Under the pieces are notes generated by a model, which made no database searches, was not told the DNA's origin, and saw only the letters and a list, made by a program, of their open reading frames with translations. A stretch of 64,000 nucleotides of DNA from Vreelandella aquamarina (GTDB lineage Bacteria; Pseudomonadota; Gammaproteobacteria; Pseudomonadales; Halomonadaceae). Position 1 is the stretch's first letter, and each line of letters opens with the position of its first letter. A program made the translations under genes and the position numbers. Location of the stretch: NCBI RefSeq assembly GCF_020075495.1, contig NZ_JABYQT010000002.1:496001-560000 (forward strand), in the 5' to 3' direction. Shown one piece after another: positions 19,244-27,341 of this stretch.

Positions 19244-20137
19244 GTGCGTCAGGTCTTGGTAGCAGTCATATTATTTTTTTCTGCGGCGGCCCTGGCTAGC
19301 CCCCCGGCATCGTTCAATGCTGCAAAACGTATCGCCGCGAAACAGATCTACTACGACCAAAACACCACTTTTTATTGTGACTGCCCTTTCGATTTCGACG
19401 CTGGACCTGATCTAGAAGCCTGCGGCTACGAAATACGTAAACAGCCGGCTCGCGCCAGCAGGATCGAGTGGGAGCACGTCATGCCAGCATACGATTTCGG
19501 CCGGCAACGGCAATGCTGGCAGCAAGGCGGGCGCGACAACTGCCGGCGAACGGACCCAGTGTTCCGTATGATGGAGTCAGACCTGCACAACTTGGTGCCA
19601 GCGATCGGGGAGGTCAATGGGGACCGCTCGAACATGCGATTTGCTATGGTCAATTCGCCAGCCCATGAATACGGGGCCTGCGATGCAGCGGTATCGTTCG
19701 AAGAGCGCGCGTTCCAGCCGCCACCTCATCGCCGCGGCGAGATTGCACGCATTTACTGGTATATGCGGGACACCTACGGCATCGAAATCAGTCGCCAGCA
19801 ACAGCAACTGTTCACGGCATGGGCGGCACTGGATCCGGTCGATGAATGGGAACTCGAGCGTAACAGGCGAATCGCCACTATCCAGGGGAACGGTAATCCG
19901 CATGTGTCGACTGAAGACCTACCGCCGGCGCCGGCGCTCGTCACGCCATCTTCGGTGCTGGACAACCGCTCCCGTTCAGTGATGCCTGACTCAATAACGG
20001 AATTTAGCTGTGACACACGCAAAACGTGTGGACAGATGAGCTCATGTGACGAGGCGATGTTTCATCTACTGCAATGTGGGAATGGCCGCCTGGATGGCGA
20101 CAACGACGGCGTGCCTTGCGAGTCGATCTGTCGATAG
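19244..20137 (+). CDS. Secreted endonuclease I (EndA-like) with C-terminal Excalibur domain
   Basis: This is a predicted exported DNase. The 297-residue protein (GTG start with GGAGAGG seven bases upstream; an ATG at 19199 has no site) has a signal peptide to about residue 19. The endonuclease I domain carries the beta-beta-alpha-metal signature RIEWEHVMPA and the downstream ESDLHNLVPAIGEVNGDRSN segment. After a Pro-rich linker, a C-terminal Excalibur domain ends with the calcium-binding DGDNDGVPCE motif. It is the first prophage gene inside att, in cargo position and opposite to the late operon. Confidence 0.88.
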   Translation: MRQVLVAVILFFSAAALASPPASFNAAKRIAAKQIYYDQNTTFYCDCPFDFDAGPDLEACGYEIRKQPARASRIEWEHVMPAYDFGRQRQCWQQGGRDNCRRTDPVFRMMESDLHNLVPAIGEVNGDRSNMRFAMVNSPAHEYGACDAAVSFEERAFQPPPHRRGEIARIYWYMRDTYGIEISRQQQQLFTAWAALDPVDEWELERNRRIATIQGNGNPHVSTEDLPPAPALVTPSSVLDNRSRSVMPDSITEFSCDTRKTCGQMSSCDEAMFHLLQCGNGRLDGDNDGVPCESICR

Positions 20138-20158
20138 AATGTCAGGGATTATAAGTGC

Positions 20159-20230
20159 AAAGTAGCATCAACCACGGTCGCGCCTGCCACGCGGCTCAGC
20201 CCCAGGATCAGCGATTTGCTACTTTTTTAT
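20159..20230 (+). terminator. Possible terminator after the nuclease gene
   Basis: AAAGTAGCA at 20159-20167 pairs with TGCTACTTT at 20217-20225, followed by a short T-run. The loop is about 50 nt and can itself fold, so this is a weaker prediction than a simple hairpin. Confidence 0.5.
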
Positions 20231-20305
20231 ACTTGCAACCTTTCTATTCGTTAAAGCAAGCTAGAATGAAAGTCGTCGTTAAAGGTAATAAGAGTATAGA
20301 GCCAT

Positions 20306-20689
20306 ATGCCCGGATATTATCAGTCAGCAAGTAGAGCCGTGCGCTGGTTCTGGATTTATTATCTACTGACGATCACCTGCGCGATTTTATTGCTATTTTT
20401 TAAACCAGAATCGTATAGCTACGAAAACTGGATACCTCGAATAGGTTCTTTTATTACCGCTTTTGCTTTTGTTTCTGAATATCCAGCGATTCGAATTTAT
20501 CAGCTCCTGTACACAGGAAACCCTTTTGGCACCGATGATCGCACAAAAGCTAAAAAAAAGTTTAGAAAGTACCCAAATCGTATAACTATGGCTGTAGTCG
20601 TTTTAATTATTACCGGAACATTGCTGAACGGATTTGGAGACCTGATTCCTACATGGTGCTCAGGGTTTTTAAGCACAATTTCCCAATAA
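20306..20689 (+). CDS. Small membrane protein, low-GC cargo
   Basis: The 127-residue protein has membrane helices near residues 12-33, 45-62 and 92-112, with a basic cytoplasmic segment (TKAKKKFRKYPNR) between the second and third. I do not recognise a family. The gene is visibly AT-rich compared with neighbours, which suggests separate acquisition. Its place between the att site and the tail genes is where lambdoid phages carry host-altering genes; superinfection exclusion is one possibility. Confidence 0.6.
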   Translation: MPGYYQSASRAVRWFWIYYLLTITCAILLLFFKPESYSYENWIPRIGSFITAFAFVSEYPAIRIYQLLYTGNPFGTDDRTKAKKKFRKYPNRITMAVVVLIITGTLLNGFGDLIPTWCSGFLSTISQ

Positions 20690-20707
20690 AAGAGCTAACG
20701 CATGGCA

Positions 20708-20724
20708 GCGGATTTTGAATCCGC
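20708..20724 (+). other. tRNA-Gln-like anticodon-arm sequence, no complete tRNA
   Basis: A 5-bp stem GCGGA/TCCGC with a 7-nt loop TTTTGAA has the form of a Gln(UUG) anticodon arm. No T-arm or acceptor stem follows, so this is either a remnant or a chance hairpin. Confidence 0.3.
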
Positions 20725-20892
20725 TTCGGCAATTTCAGCGGGCCGCGCTTGCACGGGCCTTCGCTGACATTTCAACAGCTTAGCATTTTACTATGCTTAC
20801 ACCCGTTACATTGTTCGCACACAGTCTGCGACCAAAACGCGACCAAGCGCTATGCTGCTGGGGCCATCATCACAATCAGCACAGCATTGAAT

Positions 20893-21174
20893 ATGAACTA
20901 CAAAGCTACACTCTGGCGAAAATCTCTGGAGCGCCGAGGCTGGCGGCGCTTCGGCAACTACATGCTGCCCAGGTGCATGATCGAGTACCACATCATTCAC
21001 CGTGGGCAACTATACAGCGGTCGCTGTTATTCCGGATCGCCGCCAGGTGACCCGAGCCAGCCAGGTACCGCGGCGTTTTTGATCCACCGGCGAGATATGA
21101 TGACCGAAGGGGTCTGGCGGCGAACGAGAGACGATGCACTGGTCGGCCAGATCGTCAGGCCGCTGCCATATTAA
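20893..21174 (+). CDS. Small protein of unknown function
   Basis: The 93-residue protein starts MNYKATLWRKSLERRGWRR and is rich in Arg and Tyr. The frame is open 48 codons upstream, but that part has the look of untranslated sequence, so the internal ATG is preferred. No family is recognised. It is the last plus-strand gene before the convergent late operon ends. Confidence 0.5.
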   Translation: MNYKATLWRKSLERRGWRRFGNYMLPRCMIEYHIIHRGQLYSGRCYSGSPPGDPSQPGTAAFLIHRRDMMTEGVWRRTRDDALVGQIVRPLPY

Positions 21175-21198
21175 GCTGCGCCATCCTTGGCGCCCTGG

Positions 21199-21318
21199 TT
21201 AAGTTGCCGTTTCCCAGTAATCATCGTCCTCCCACTCTGGGCCTTCCCAGAAATTATCATCCTCCCATTCTGGTCCTACTGATTGCGCTTGTCTGCTCTC
21301 TAAATCATTGCTTTTCAT
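21199..21318 (-). CDS. 39-residue acidic Trp-rich protein with a tandem repeat
   Basis: This short gene was read by eye. The protein contains two adjacent copies of an 11-residue unit, GPEWEDDNFWE and GPEWEDDDYWE. AGAGGA sits eight bases before the ATG, a strong ribosome site. It is the most distal gene of the leftward late region, after the terminator that follows the DUF4376 gene, so it may have its own promoter. Function unknown; the acidic, Trp-rich repeat resembles a DNA-mimic or protein-binding peptide, which is only a guess. Confidence 0.6.
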   Translation of the reverse strand: MKSNDLESRQAQSVGPEWEDDNFWEGPEWEDDDYWETAT

Positions 21319-21399
21319 AATTTTAATCCTCTATGACTGTATCGGCTTGATACGCCCTATAGGACAAATTTTGAATAAGCGTGTTGTGAAATTTAGGCA

Positions 21400-21425
21400 C
21401 AAAAAAACCGCTTACGCGGCGGTGG
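21400..21425 (-). terminator. Intrinsic terminator of the leftward late operon
   Basis: On the minus strand, an ACCGCC...GCGGT hairpin is followed by seven T, just after the DUF4376 gene. Confidence 0.75.
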
Positions 21426-21441
21426 TGATACTAGCGGTTAT

Positions 21442-21825
21442 TCACACTTCCCAGTCCAGCCCCTCGACGCTAGTCAGTTCGCCGGCCTCGATCAGTGCGG
21501 CGTATTCAGCCTCCCGTGCAATCAGCTTGCCGCGCCGGTCACCAATTACTCGCAGCCCGTTCTCAACGCATGAAAGCGGGTAGTCGCGGTGGAACCTGCC
21601 GGCGCTATCCTTCCATTTTTCGAACGTCTCCCGGCCTTCTTCTCGGGCAAACTGAACCGATTCAAGGAGCGCGGCGCGATTCGATGGGTCACCGCTGTAG
21701 GGAACGCCCTCGATTTCGACGCCCTGCGCTTCAGCGGCTTTACGTTCGGATTCAAGCTCTAAGAGCAGATTGGCTTTGCGCTGCATTTCTGTTTCTTCTT
21801 TTGGTATAAACCAGGACTGACTCAT
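21442..21825 (-). CDS. DUF4376 domain tail-fiber-associated protein
   Basis: The 127-residue protein carries a DUF4376-like domain, with a Glu/Arg-rich N-terminal helix and the RFHRDYPLSCVENGLRVIG region. DUF4376 proteins are found next to phage tail fiber genes and may be fiber assembly factors. It overlaps its upstream neighbour by 4 nt and is the last gene before a terminator. Confidence 0.7.
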   Translation of the reverse strand: MSQSWFIPKEETEMQRKANLLLELESERKAAEAQGVEIEGVPYSGDPSNRAALLESVQFAREEGRETFEKWKDSAGRFHRDYPLSCVENGLRVIGDRRGKLIAREAEYAALIEAGELTSVEGLDWEV

Positions 21826-22229
21826 TCTTCGGGCTCCTGCAATTCTTTTTCAATTATGCGCACTGTCCAAGCGCCGTCTGCATCTTGAAAGTATTCCGCT
21901 ACTCCTCCTTCAAGCAAAGCTACCGCCCGAGGATTAGTTGCAACCACATAACACCGCGTAGGATCATAATCCTCAGCATCAATCCAATCCCCTTCCCGCC
22001 AGCCATTGCTCCCAACATTGACCTGATAGGCTTTAGTCATCTGCCCCAGGGTCACACAGAGTTCCTCATCAACCCACTCCATGTTATAGATACCTGCCTC
22101 TTGAGTGTCCTCATTACCAACGAAACGAGAACCATCAACAAAGAGGCTTGTATCAATCCCATTGATAACAGCACCAGAAATATTGTAACTTACCGGCGCG
22201 AAACCTTTAGCTAGAAATTTAAGTTTCAT
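21822..22229 (-). CDS. Tail-fiber-region protein of unknown function
   Basis: The 135-residue protein is acidic and probably all-beta, with segments such as YNMEWVDEELCVTL and ARAVALLEGG. No family is recognised. Position between the fiber gene and DUF4376 gene, with a 4-nt overlap to the latter, suggests a fiber-associated or chaperone role. Confidence 0.65.
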   Translation of the reverse strand: MKLKFLAKGFAPVSYNISGAVINGIDTSLFVDGSRFVGNEDTQEAGIYNMEWVDEELCVTLGQMTKAYQVNVGSNGWREGDWIDAEDYDPTRCYVVATNPRAVALLEGGVAEYFQDADGAWTVRIIEKELQEPEE

Positions 22230-22241
22230 AAAATCCCCTAA

Positions 22242-23123
22242 TTAATACCAACGACCGTGGGCCAAAAGAACTATCGGTACCGTGGCTGGATTATAACTTT
22301 CTGCTTGTTTAAACCCTAACGACCATTGCCCCCCTGTTCCCAAGGAATGATCCCGAAGAGATTGTCTACGATTGGTACTAAGCACATCAACTCTACAAGA
22401 AAAACTGCCAGATACACTGCCCAAAACTAAATTAATAGGGTAATTATAATTCACATAAGAGTCAGTAGTTAAAGAATCTACAGTGCGCCAACATACAGCT
22501 GAGCCGTCTGCATACTTAACATACTCACCATCACTATTTTGCCCTCGCTCAATAATAGCTCCAGTCGGAATTCCTCCTGATTGTGAAACCCTTCCAAGAA
22601 TGTTCTTGTCTGAGTAAAATTTGGTAGGAGGCTGCCATTCTATTGACGAGCCATTTCCGTCACCAACACGTGTTCTTAAATCTCCGGATATAGCATCAAT
22701 GTGAAGCTCTTGTGCGCTCCCTGCAGACGTATATCGAGTTCGAAAACCCATGCCCGCCCGACCAAACGGGCTGCTAGCTCCGCTAGGATAGCGAGTGAAT
22801 TCCGTAGGCCGCAGAGAATCGTCTATAGCAGATGTTCCTGACCCCACGCTATCGCCAAGCCTGAAGGCGCTTTCAGCCATCAGTCGACCAGAGCCTCCGA
22901 CAACTGAGCGCCCCGCCACATCAGCGAGCGTCAGCCGTCTCAGCAGCTCTTGTAAATCCCCAATTGGTGCATTCGCCAGATTATCAATCGCAGCCAGCAG
23001 GCCGATCCGCTGTTGCTCGCCGATATTGATTGTTCCGAGTGCGGCCAGCAGCGCGTCTTGAACGCGCCGAACTAGCTCGTCCGTGACTTCATTTAGCTGG
23101 TCTTGATTCGTTGCTGTAGCCAC
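22242..23123 (-). CDS. Tail fiber protein
   Basis: This is a predicted receptor-binding fiber, about 293 residues. The N-terminal part (residues 1-70) is helical and Leu-rich, fitting trimerisation and attachment; the C-terminal half is Gly/Ser/Tyr-rich and ends in the AHGRWY tip that is frequent in phage tail fibers. The frame is open 67 codons further upstream inside the preceding gene. The GTG at 23123 has AGGAG five bases upstream and is preferred. Confidence 0.75.
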   Translation of the reverse strand: MATATNQDQLNEVTDELVRRVQDALLAALGTINIGEQQRIGLLAAIDNLANAPIGDLQELLRRLTLADVAGRSVVGGSGRLMAESAFRLGDSVGSGTSAIDDSLRPTEFTRYPSGASSPFGRAGMGFRTRYTSAGSAQELHIDAISGDLRTRVGDGNGSSIEWQPPTKFYSDKNILGRVSQSGGIPTGAIIERGQNSDGEYVKYADGSAVCWRTVDSLTTDSYVNYNYPINLVLGSVSGSFSCRVDVLSTNRRQSLRDHSLGTGGQWSLGFKQAESYNPATVPIVLLAHGRWY

Positions 23124-23131
23124 GTTCACTC

Positions 23132-23803
23132 CTAGAAATTGCTTGTGTCGATGATGAGATAGTTCCAGTTGGGCTGAGTTGCTGATCTTCGCCCTACGGG
23201 CGGCGGGGCGTTTATTTGCGTCTGTTCCTGAGATGTGACGAATCGGTCGCCGCTTGCGCGCATTGATGACCATATATTGACGGAGAAAAATGGGCCAAAT
23301 TCTCCGGAGCCAGCAACAAACCAAGTTGCAAACGCAGACCCCTGTATTGCCGCCAAATTTTTACCCGAGTACTGCCGATTTTGGTTATGCCCGGACGTAC
23401 CCTCGCCCTGGATGAAATCGACCAGCCGCAGATATTTGTTACGAGAATCGAACACTACGCGCCCAGTGTTCGGGTTACGTATACGCATGCCTATTGCGTC
23501 GTTGTAGTAGCGTTCGCCATATTCTGACGTGTCGAATATGTAGGCTCGCACCCACGTGCCTGGGCGGGCGGTCAAGTTGTAAGTTGTGCGGTCACCATTG
23601 CGGTTAACGCTTCCCACAAATACGTCGCCCTCTGAGAACGCCACGACCCCAGTGGTTGTTGTAAATGTTCGCTGAATTGTGACGTATTGCCCACTGCCGT
23701 TGATTTGAAACCGCTCATGCGAGCGCAGGCATAAGTTGGAGTAGTTTTCGTCGATCTGCACCGTGCCGCGAGCCGGATTTGTGATTCGAGCGCCTATCGT
23801 CAT
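23132..23803 (-). CDS. Tail-tip accessory protein with repeated RxxNP...G motif
   Basis: The 223-residue protein has two copies of a short beta-rich unit, GARITNPARGTV near the N-terminus and GMRIRNPNTGRVVF near residue 105. The same unit opens its upstream neighbour. The ATG at 23803 overlaps that neighbour's stop as ATGA. A central-fiber or baseplate-linked role is inferred from location. No named family recognised. Confidence 0.65.
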   Translation of the reverse strand: MTIGARITNPARGTVQIDENYSNLCLRSHERFQINGSGQYVTIQRTFTTTTGVVAFSEGDVFVGSVNRNGDRTTYNLTARPGTWVRAYIFDTSEYGERYYNDAIGMRIRNPNTGRVVFDSRNKYLRLVDFIQGEGTSGHNQNRQYSGKNLAAIQGSAFATWFVAGSGEFGPFFSVNIWSSMRASGDRFVTSQEQTQINAPPPVGRRSATQPNWNYLIIDTSNF

Positions 23804-24099
23804 GAGTAAACCCCATACAGGAATGACCAGCTCACACGCGATGTCTGCGAATCGTCGCCGCTGAACGTCCATTCGATACGCCCATTTCGAACCACTATTT
23901 GGGGCATGATCACGTTGTACCCTTCAGGATTTCCTGGCAATCGAATAAAGAAAGGGCGGCCGCGTGAAAACTCTGAGACGTTCAAGTTGCCGTTTCCGGT
24001 GCCAGTGGAGGTCTGCCCCAGAATTGTGGTCAGGCTGTCTGTTACCTCAAAGACGATCTGTCCGTTGTTTGGATTTCTCACTCGAATGCCGACTGCCAT
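23800..24099 (-). CDS. Small tail-tip accessory protein, paralogue of its neighbour
   Basis: The 99-residue protein starts MAVGIRVRNPNNGQIVF and is beta-rich. The opening unit matches those in the downstream 223-residue protein, so the pair probably arose by duplication. It starts 1 nt from the stop of the host-specificity protein gene. Function unknown; structural tail component is likely. Confidence 0.65.
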   Translation of the reverse strand: MAVGIRVRNPNNGQIVFEVTDSLTTILGQTSTGTGNGNLNVSEFSRGRPFFIRLPGNPEGYNVIMPQIVVRNGRIEWTFSGDDSQTSRVSWSFLYGVYS

Positions 24100-26939
24100 T
24101 AGCTGAGCTCTCCTATTTCAACGACCAGCACATTTCCTTGGTACATGCGCGTATACGTGGGCCTTTGCTCGACTCGCGCACTACCATTCACGGCATTGAG
24201 CTCAAACCCTCCGTGCGACCAAAACGCGAATGTAGGCCGGCCATTAGCGGCGGTTTCGGATGAGACCATCGTGGTGACTTCCAGAAGATCCGCCCGCAAT
24301 TTGCCGTTTTCGAACACTAGCCGCCCGTCGCTGCTGCGCAGTTTCGTGAAATCGAGACGATCAATGAATGCCTCGGGCATGATCACACGGCCGTCAGACA
24401 CGACAAATGCCGTCACCAGCTCTCCACTAACGGGGTTCATAACTGCGAACGTGTTTGCGACTGCGACAATTTCAGCCGTAGTGCCGTCCACCTGCATTCC
24501 GATCATGGCTTTGCCGTTTGCCGTTTCGACAGTAGTAACGGCTCGGGCCACGGCGCCGGTCGCTGGATCGTAAACTGCCGTTAGCTGCTGATTAACCTCT
24601 GCAAACTCCTCTCCCACATCGACACGGTATGATTCAAGGCTCCGAGCTAAAGCAGCGTCTTGCTCGCTAAGTGCAGTGAGTTCTTGATGAACGTTCGCTT
24701 TATTGCCCTGGTAATCCGTAGACAGCGTGTCCACGCGCTGAGAGATAGAGAATCGGTCGTTCGCCTCGACGATGCGATCAGTATCTTGTTGAGCTGCCCC
24801 GTTCATTGCCTGAACGCGCATACCCAGATACCTGATGACCTGCATTTTCTCTTCGCGCTCGATGATTTGTTGCAGTTCGTTGATGCGGGCGCCTTGATCC
24901 TCGGGATCTAGCGCATCGACCTCGGCTTTCAGATCAGCAATGGATTTTTGAGCCTCTTGAATGGCCTCCGAGTTTTCGTCAAGTCTGCCGTCGTATTGCT
25001 CGAGCACGCCACCTGGGCGGCGCAAATCGCGCTCAATGATTTCCAGTTCTTCTTGAAAATCGTTTGTTGTCTCAACGCTCACGCGCAGGAATGCAGACGA
25101 TCCATACGCGTTCACTGACTGCACGTAATAGTAGTAGCGCGAAGCGGGGGCTAGGCCGGTGTGAGTAAACGTCAGGCCCTCGCCAAGATATTCCGCTTGC
25201 GGCTGTGTCGCGCCCTCGCTCTGCGTGACGTAGTAGCGGTAGTAGCCGCCGCCGAGTGATGCGCCAGGTGGCAGCTGGGGAATTAACGTCACTTCGCGGT
25301 TACCGCGAGTGAATATGACGCGCTCGGGCGTGGGCGGCGCATTGATCGTGATATTGATCGACGCTGGGCCAGAGAGCCCCAGCCGGCCGCGCGAGCGCAC
25401 CTCTACAACGTACTGGCCTGAGACCAGCCCGCCGATCTCGCAGCGCTCGACGCCTGCCGGCACCTGCGCGCTTTGTACGGACTGACCGTCATGCTTGATC
25501 ACGACGTTGTAGTGCAGCGCTGCATCTACCGGATTCCATAGCAGAACGCCCTGGACCACTTCGCCAACAGATTCGACAACGTAGCGAAGACCGGTAGGGG
25601 AGCCAATGTCGCCCGTCGGTAAGCGGATAAATGTGCCTAGGTCGAACGGCTGGCCCACGGCATCATCGTAGATATCAGCATGTTCCTGGCGAACGACGAC
25701 CGAACAGCCCTGTTTCGCGCCTTGGCTCCAATTCTCAACGCGGAATTCACCGCTAACGTTGATTTGTGGGATATCACAACGCACGACCGTACCAGGGCGG
25801 AGCAGATATCCAGCGTGATTCAGCGGCAGGTTCAGCATGCCGCCAGCGCGTCGGCTGCGAAGCTCTATATTGGCCAGGCGCTGGCACTGGTAGGCATTTG
25901 GCACCAGCTCGTAGTTGATCGACTCGCTGGCCTCGCGACCGTCCTCGATGACCCAATCCTCTACAGTGACAGTAGGGTAGCTGGTCTCTTCCCATAGCTG
26001 ATCCGGGGAGCGGAAGGTGCCGGTTACGCTGTTGATCGCGTCCGCGCGGGTCACTTCGGTACGGCCAGTGACAGGGCCGATGATCATATCAGGCGTGATG
26101 ATGTGCTGAGCCGGACCGTAATAAGCGCCCACGCGAATACCCCAGCGGCCAGCCTGGCGGCGGCAGGCGCCGGCGAAACACTGCTCAAGCGCATTCATGG
26201 CGCTGGGCCATGCCTCGTCTGATTTGATCGCGCCGCCGATTGCATAACGCGCCTGCGTGCTACCGCCGGGCACGGTTACACGCTCGTCGGCAATATTGGC
26301 CGCGTCGCGCCACTCGTCCCACAAAATCCGGTCATCGGGCACGTCAATGTGGTTGCGTACGTAGTCCAGGGTGCACAGCACGGCGTTGTCGGTGTAGTCG
26401 TAGGTACCAGTGCGCGGGTCGTAGATGTTGCGGTTCCCGCGTACGACGAACAGCAGGTTCGGAATACCAGACGCGAAGCGCTCGGGATCATAGCGCAGGC
26501 TGACACGAACGTAGCTCAGCCCACGGCCGATCATGGTGTCACGCCAGTCCGGAGAGTGAGCCAGCATGTACGGATCGGGAGTGGTGCGGTTGACGTGCAA
26601 CTCCCACTGGACCAAATCGCCGAAGGTGCTGACCGGTTCGCCATCGACGTAGATTTCCTCGATGCCGTCGATTTCGCCCTGGGCCAGCACGTAAATCAGG
26701 TCTAGACGCTCGCCTTCTTCCTGCTCGCCAGCTTCTTCCTGCGCCCATGCCAGCATGCCGCCGGTCGCGGTACGGCCGTAGAGGTAGTGCGCTGGCTCCT
26801 TGCCCGAGCGGATGGTCTGCGTCAGGTTCGCGCTGCGCTCGCTGGCATTGGGCATGCTGACAGAAGGGGCTAAGAACTTGGCAATTGGCTTGAAGACTTT
26901 GCCAGCGACCTTGCCCACGGATTTGACGGCTTTACTCAC
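24099..26939 (-). CDS. Tail tip / host specificity protein (gpJ family)
   Basis: This is the large central tail-tip protein of siphophages, about 946 residues. The N-terminal region (VAGKVFKPIAKFLAP) is basic; then comes a tip-attachment domain with REPAHYLYGRTATGG-like and LDLIYVLAQGEIDGIEEIYVDGEP segments, fibronectin-like beta domains around residues 480-640, a long coiled coil at about 650-800, and a C-terminal beta region. The GTG at 26939 has GGAGGG just upstream and is preferred over ATG 26972. It likely forms the hub through which DNA passes and contacts the receptor. Confidence 0.85.
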   Translation of the reverse strand: MSKAVKSVGKVAGKVFKPIAKFLAPSVSMPNASERSANLTQTIRSGKEPAHYLYGRTATGGMLAWAQEEAGEQEEGERLDLIYVLAQGEIDGIEEIYVDGEPVSTFGDLVQWELHVNRTTPDPYMLAHSPDWRDTMIGRGLSYVRVSLRYDPERFASGIPNLLFVVRGNRNIYDPRTGTYDYTDNAVLCTLDYVRNHIDVPDDRILWDEWRDAANIADERVTVPGGSTQARYAIGGAIKSDEAWPSAMNALEQCFAGACRRQAGRWGIRVGAYYGPAQHIITPDMIIGPVTGRTEVTRADAINSVTGTFRSPDQLWEETSYPTVTVEDWVIEDGREASESINYELVPNAYQCQRLANIELRSRRAGGMLNLPLNHAGYLLRPGTVVRCDIPQINVSGEFRVENWSQGAKQGCSVVVRQEHADIYDDAVGQPFDLGTFIRLPTGDIGSPTGLRYVVESVGEVVQGVLLWNPVDAALHYNVVIKHDGQSVQSAQVPAGVERCEIGGLVSGQYVVEVRSRGRLGLSGPASINITINAPPTPERVIFTRGNREVTLIPQLPPGASLGGGYYRYYVTQSEGATQPQAEYLGEGLTFTHTGLAPASRYYYYVQSVNAYGSSAFLRVSVETTNDFQEELEIIERDLRRPGGVLEQYDGRLDENSEAIQEAQKSIADLKAEVDALDPEDQGARINELQQIIEREEKMQVIRYLGMRVQAMNGAAQQDTDRIVEANDRFSISQRVDTLSTDYQGNKANVHQELTALSEQDAALARSLESYRVDVGEEFAEVNQQLTAVYDPATGAVARAVTTVETANGKAMIGMQVDGTTAEIVAVANTFAVMNPVSGELVTAFVVSDGRVIMPEAFIDRLDFTKLRSSDGRLVFENGKLRADLLEVTTMVSSETAANGRPTFAFWSHGGFELNAVNGSARVEQRPTYTRMYQGNVLVVEIGELS

Positions 26940-27336
26940 TCTCAACCCTCCAGCACACGGTTGGCTCGGCATTGACGTAGGCCGCGCCGTCTTCAGTTAC
27001 TGCAATGATGCCGCCGGACCAGACCACGCCGACGCAACGACCAAACTCGCTGTCGAAAAGCACGACGTCGCCGCGCTGGCGAAAACGTACGTCGACGCGT
27101 TCGAAGCGAGCGTCCCAAGCTGCTTCAAGACTGCCGTGAATCCGGCGCAGCGCGCCTTTGGCTCCACGCTCGGTCTTGTACTTGCCACGGTAGGGCTCGG
27201 CAGGGTCGACGCCGCACACGGCAACGCAGCAGTCAGCCGCAAACAGGCAGCAGTCGTTTTCGCCCCACAAAAAAGGCTGCCCTTGGGCAGCCTGTATGGT
27301 TTCGCGGAGTCGTTTACTCCAGTCCTGGTGTCGCAT
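26932..27336 (-). CDS. Tail assembly protein, DUF6950/NlpC-P60-like
   Basis: The 134-residue protein has a papain-like pattern: FLWGENDCCLFAADCC supplies the Cys (about residues 22-37), and later VGVVWSGGIIAV and AEPTVCWRVE segments. Related proteins sit just before gpJ in siphophages and help tail-tip assembly or cell-wall passage. Its 3' end overlaps the gpJ gene by 8 nt. An intrinsic-terminator-like hairpin lies inside the coding sequence (27268-27293). Confidence 0.75.
   Translation of the reverse strand: MRHQDWSKRLRETIQAAQGQPFLWGENDCCLFAADCCVAVCGVDPAEPYRGKYKTERGAKGALRRIHGSLEAAWDARFERVDVRFRQRGDVVLFDSEFGRCVGVVWSGGIIAVTEDGAAYVNAEPTVCWRVESE
27268..27293 (-). terminator. Terminator-like hairpin inside a late gene
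   Basis: On the minus strand, an 8-bp GC-rich stem (AGGCTGCC with GGCAGCCT) and tetraloop CAAG are followed by TTTTTTG. It lies within codons of the DUF6950-like gene. If active it would stop transcription unless the late polymerase is modified. Confidence 0.55.
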
Positions 27337-27341
27337 GATGG

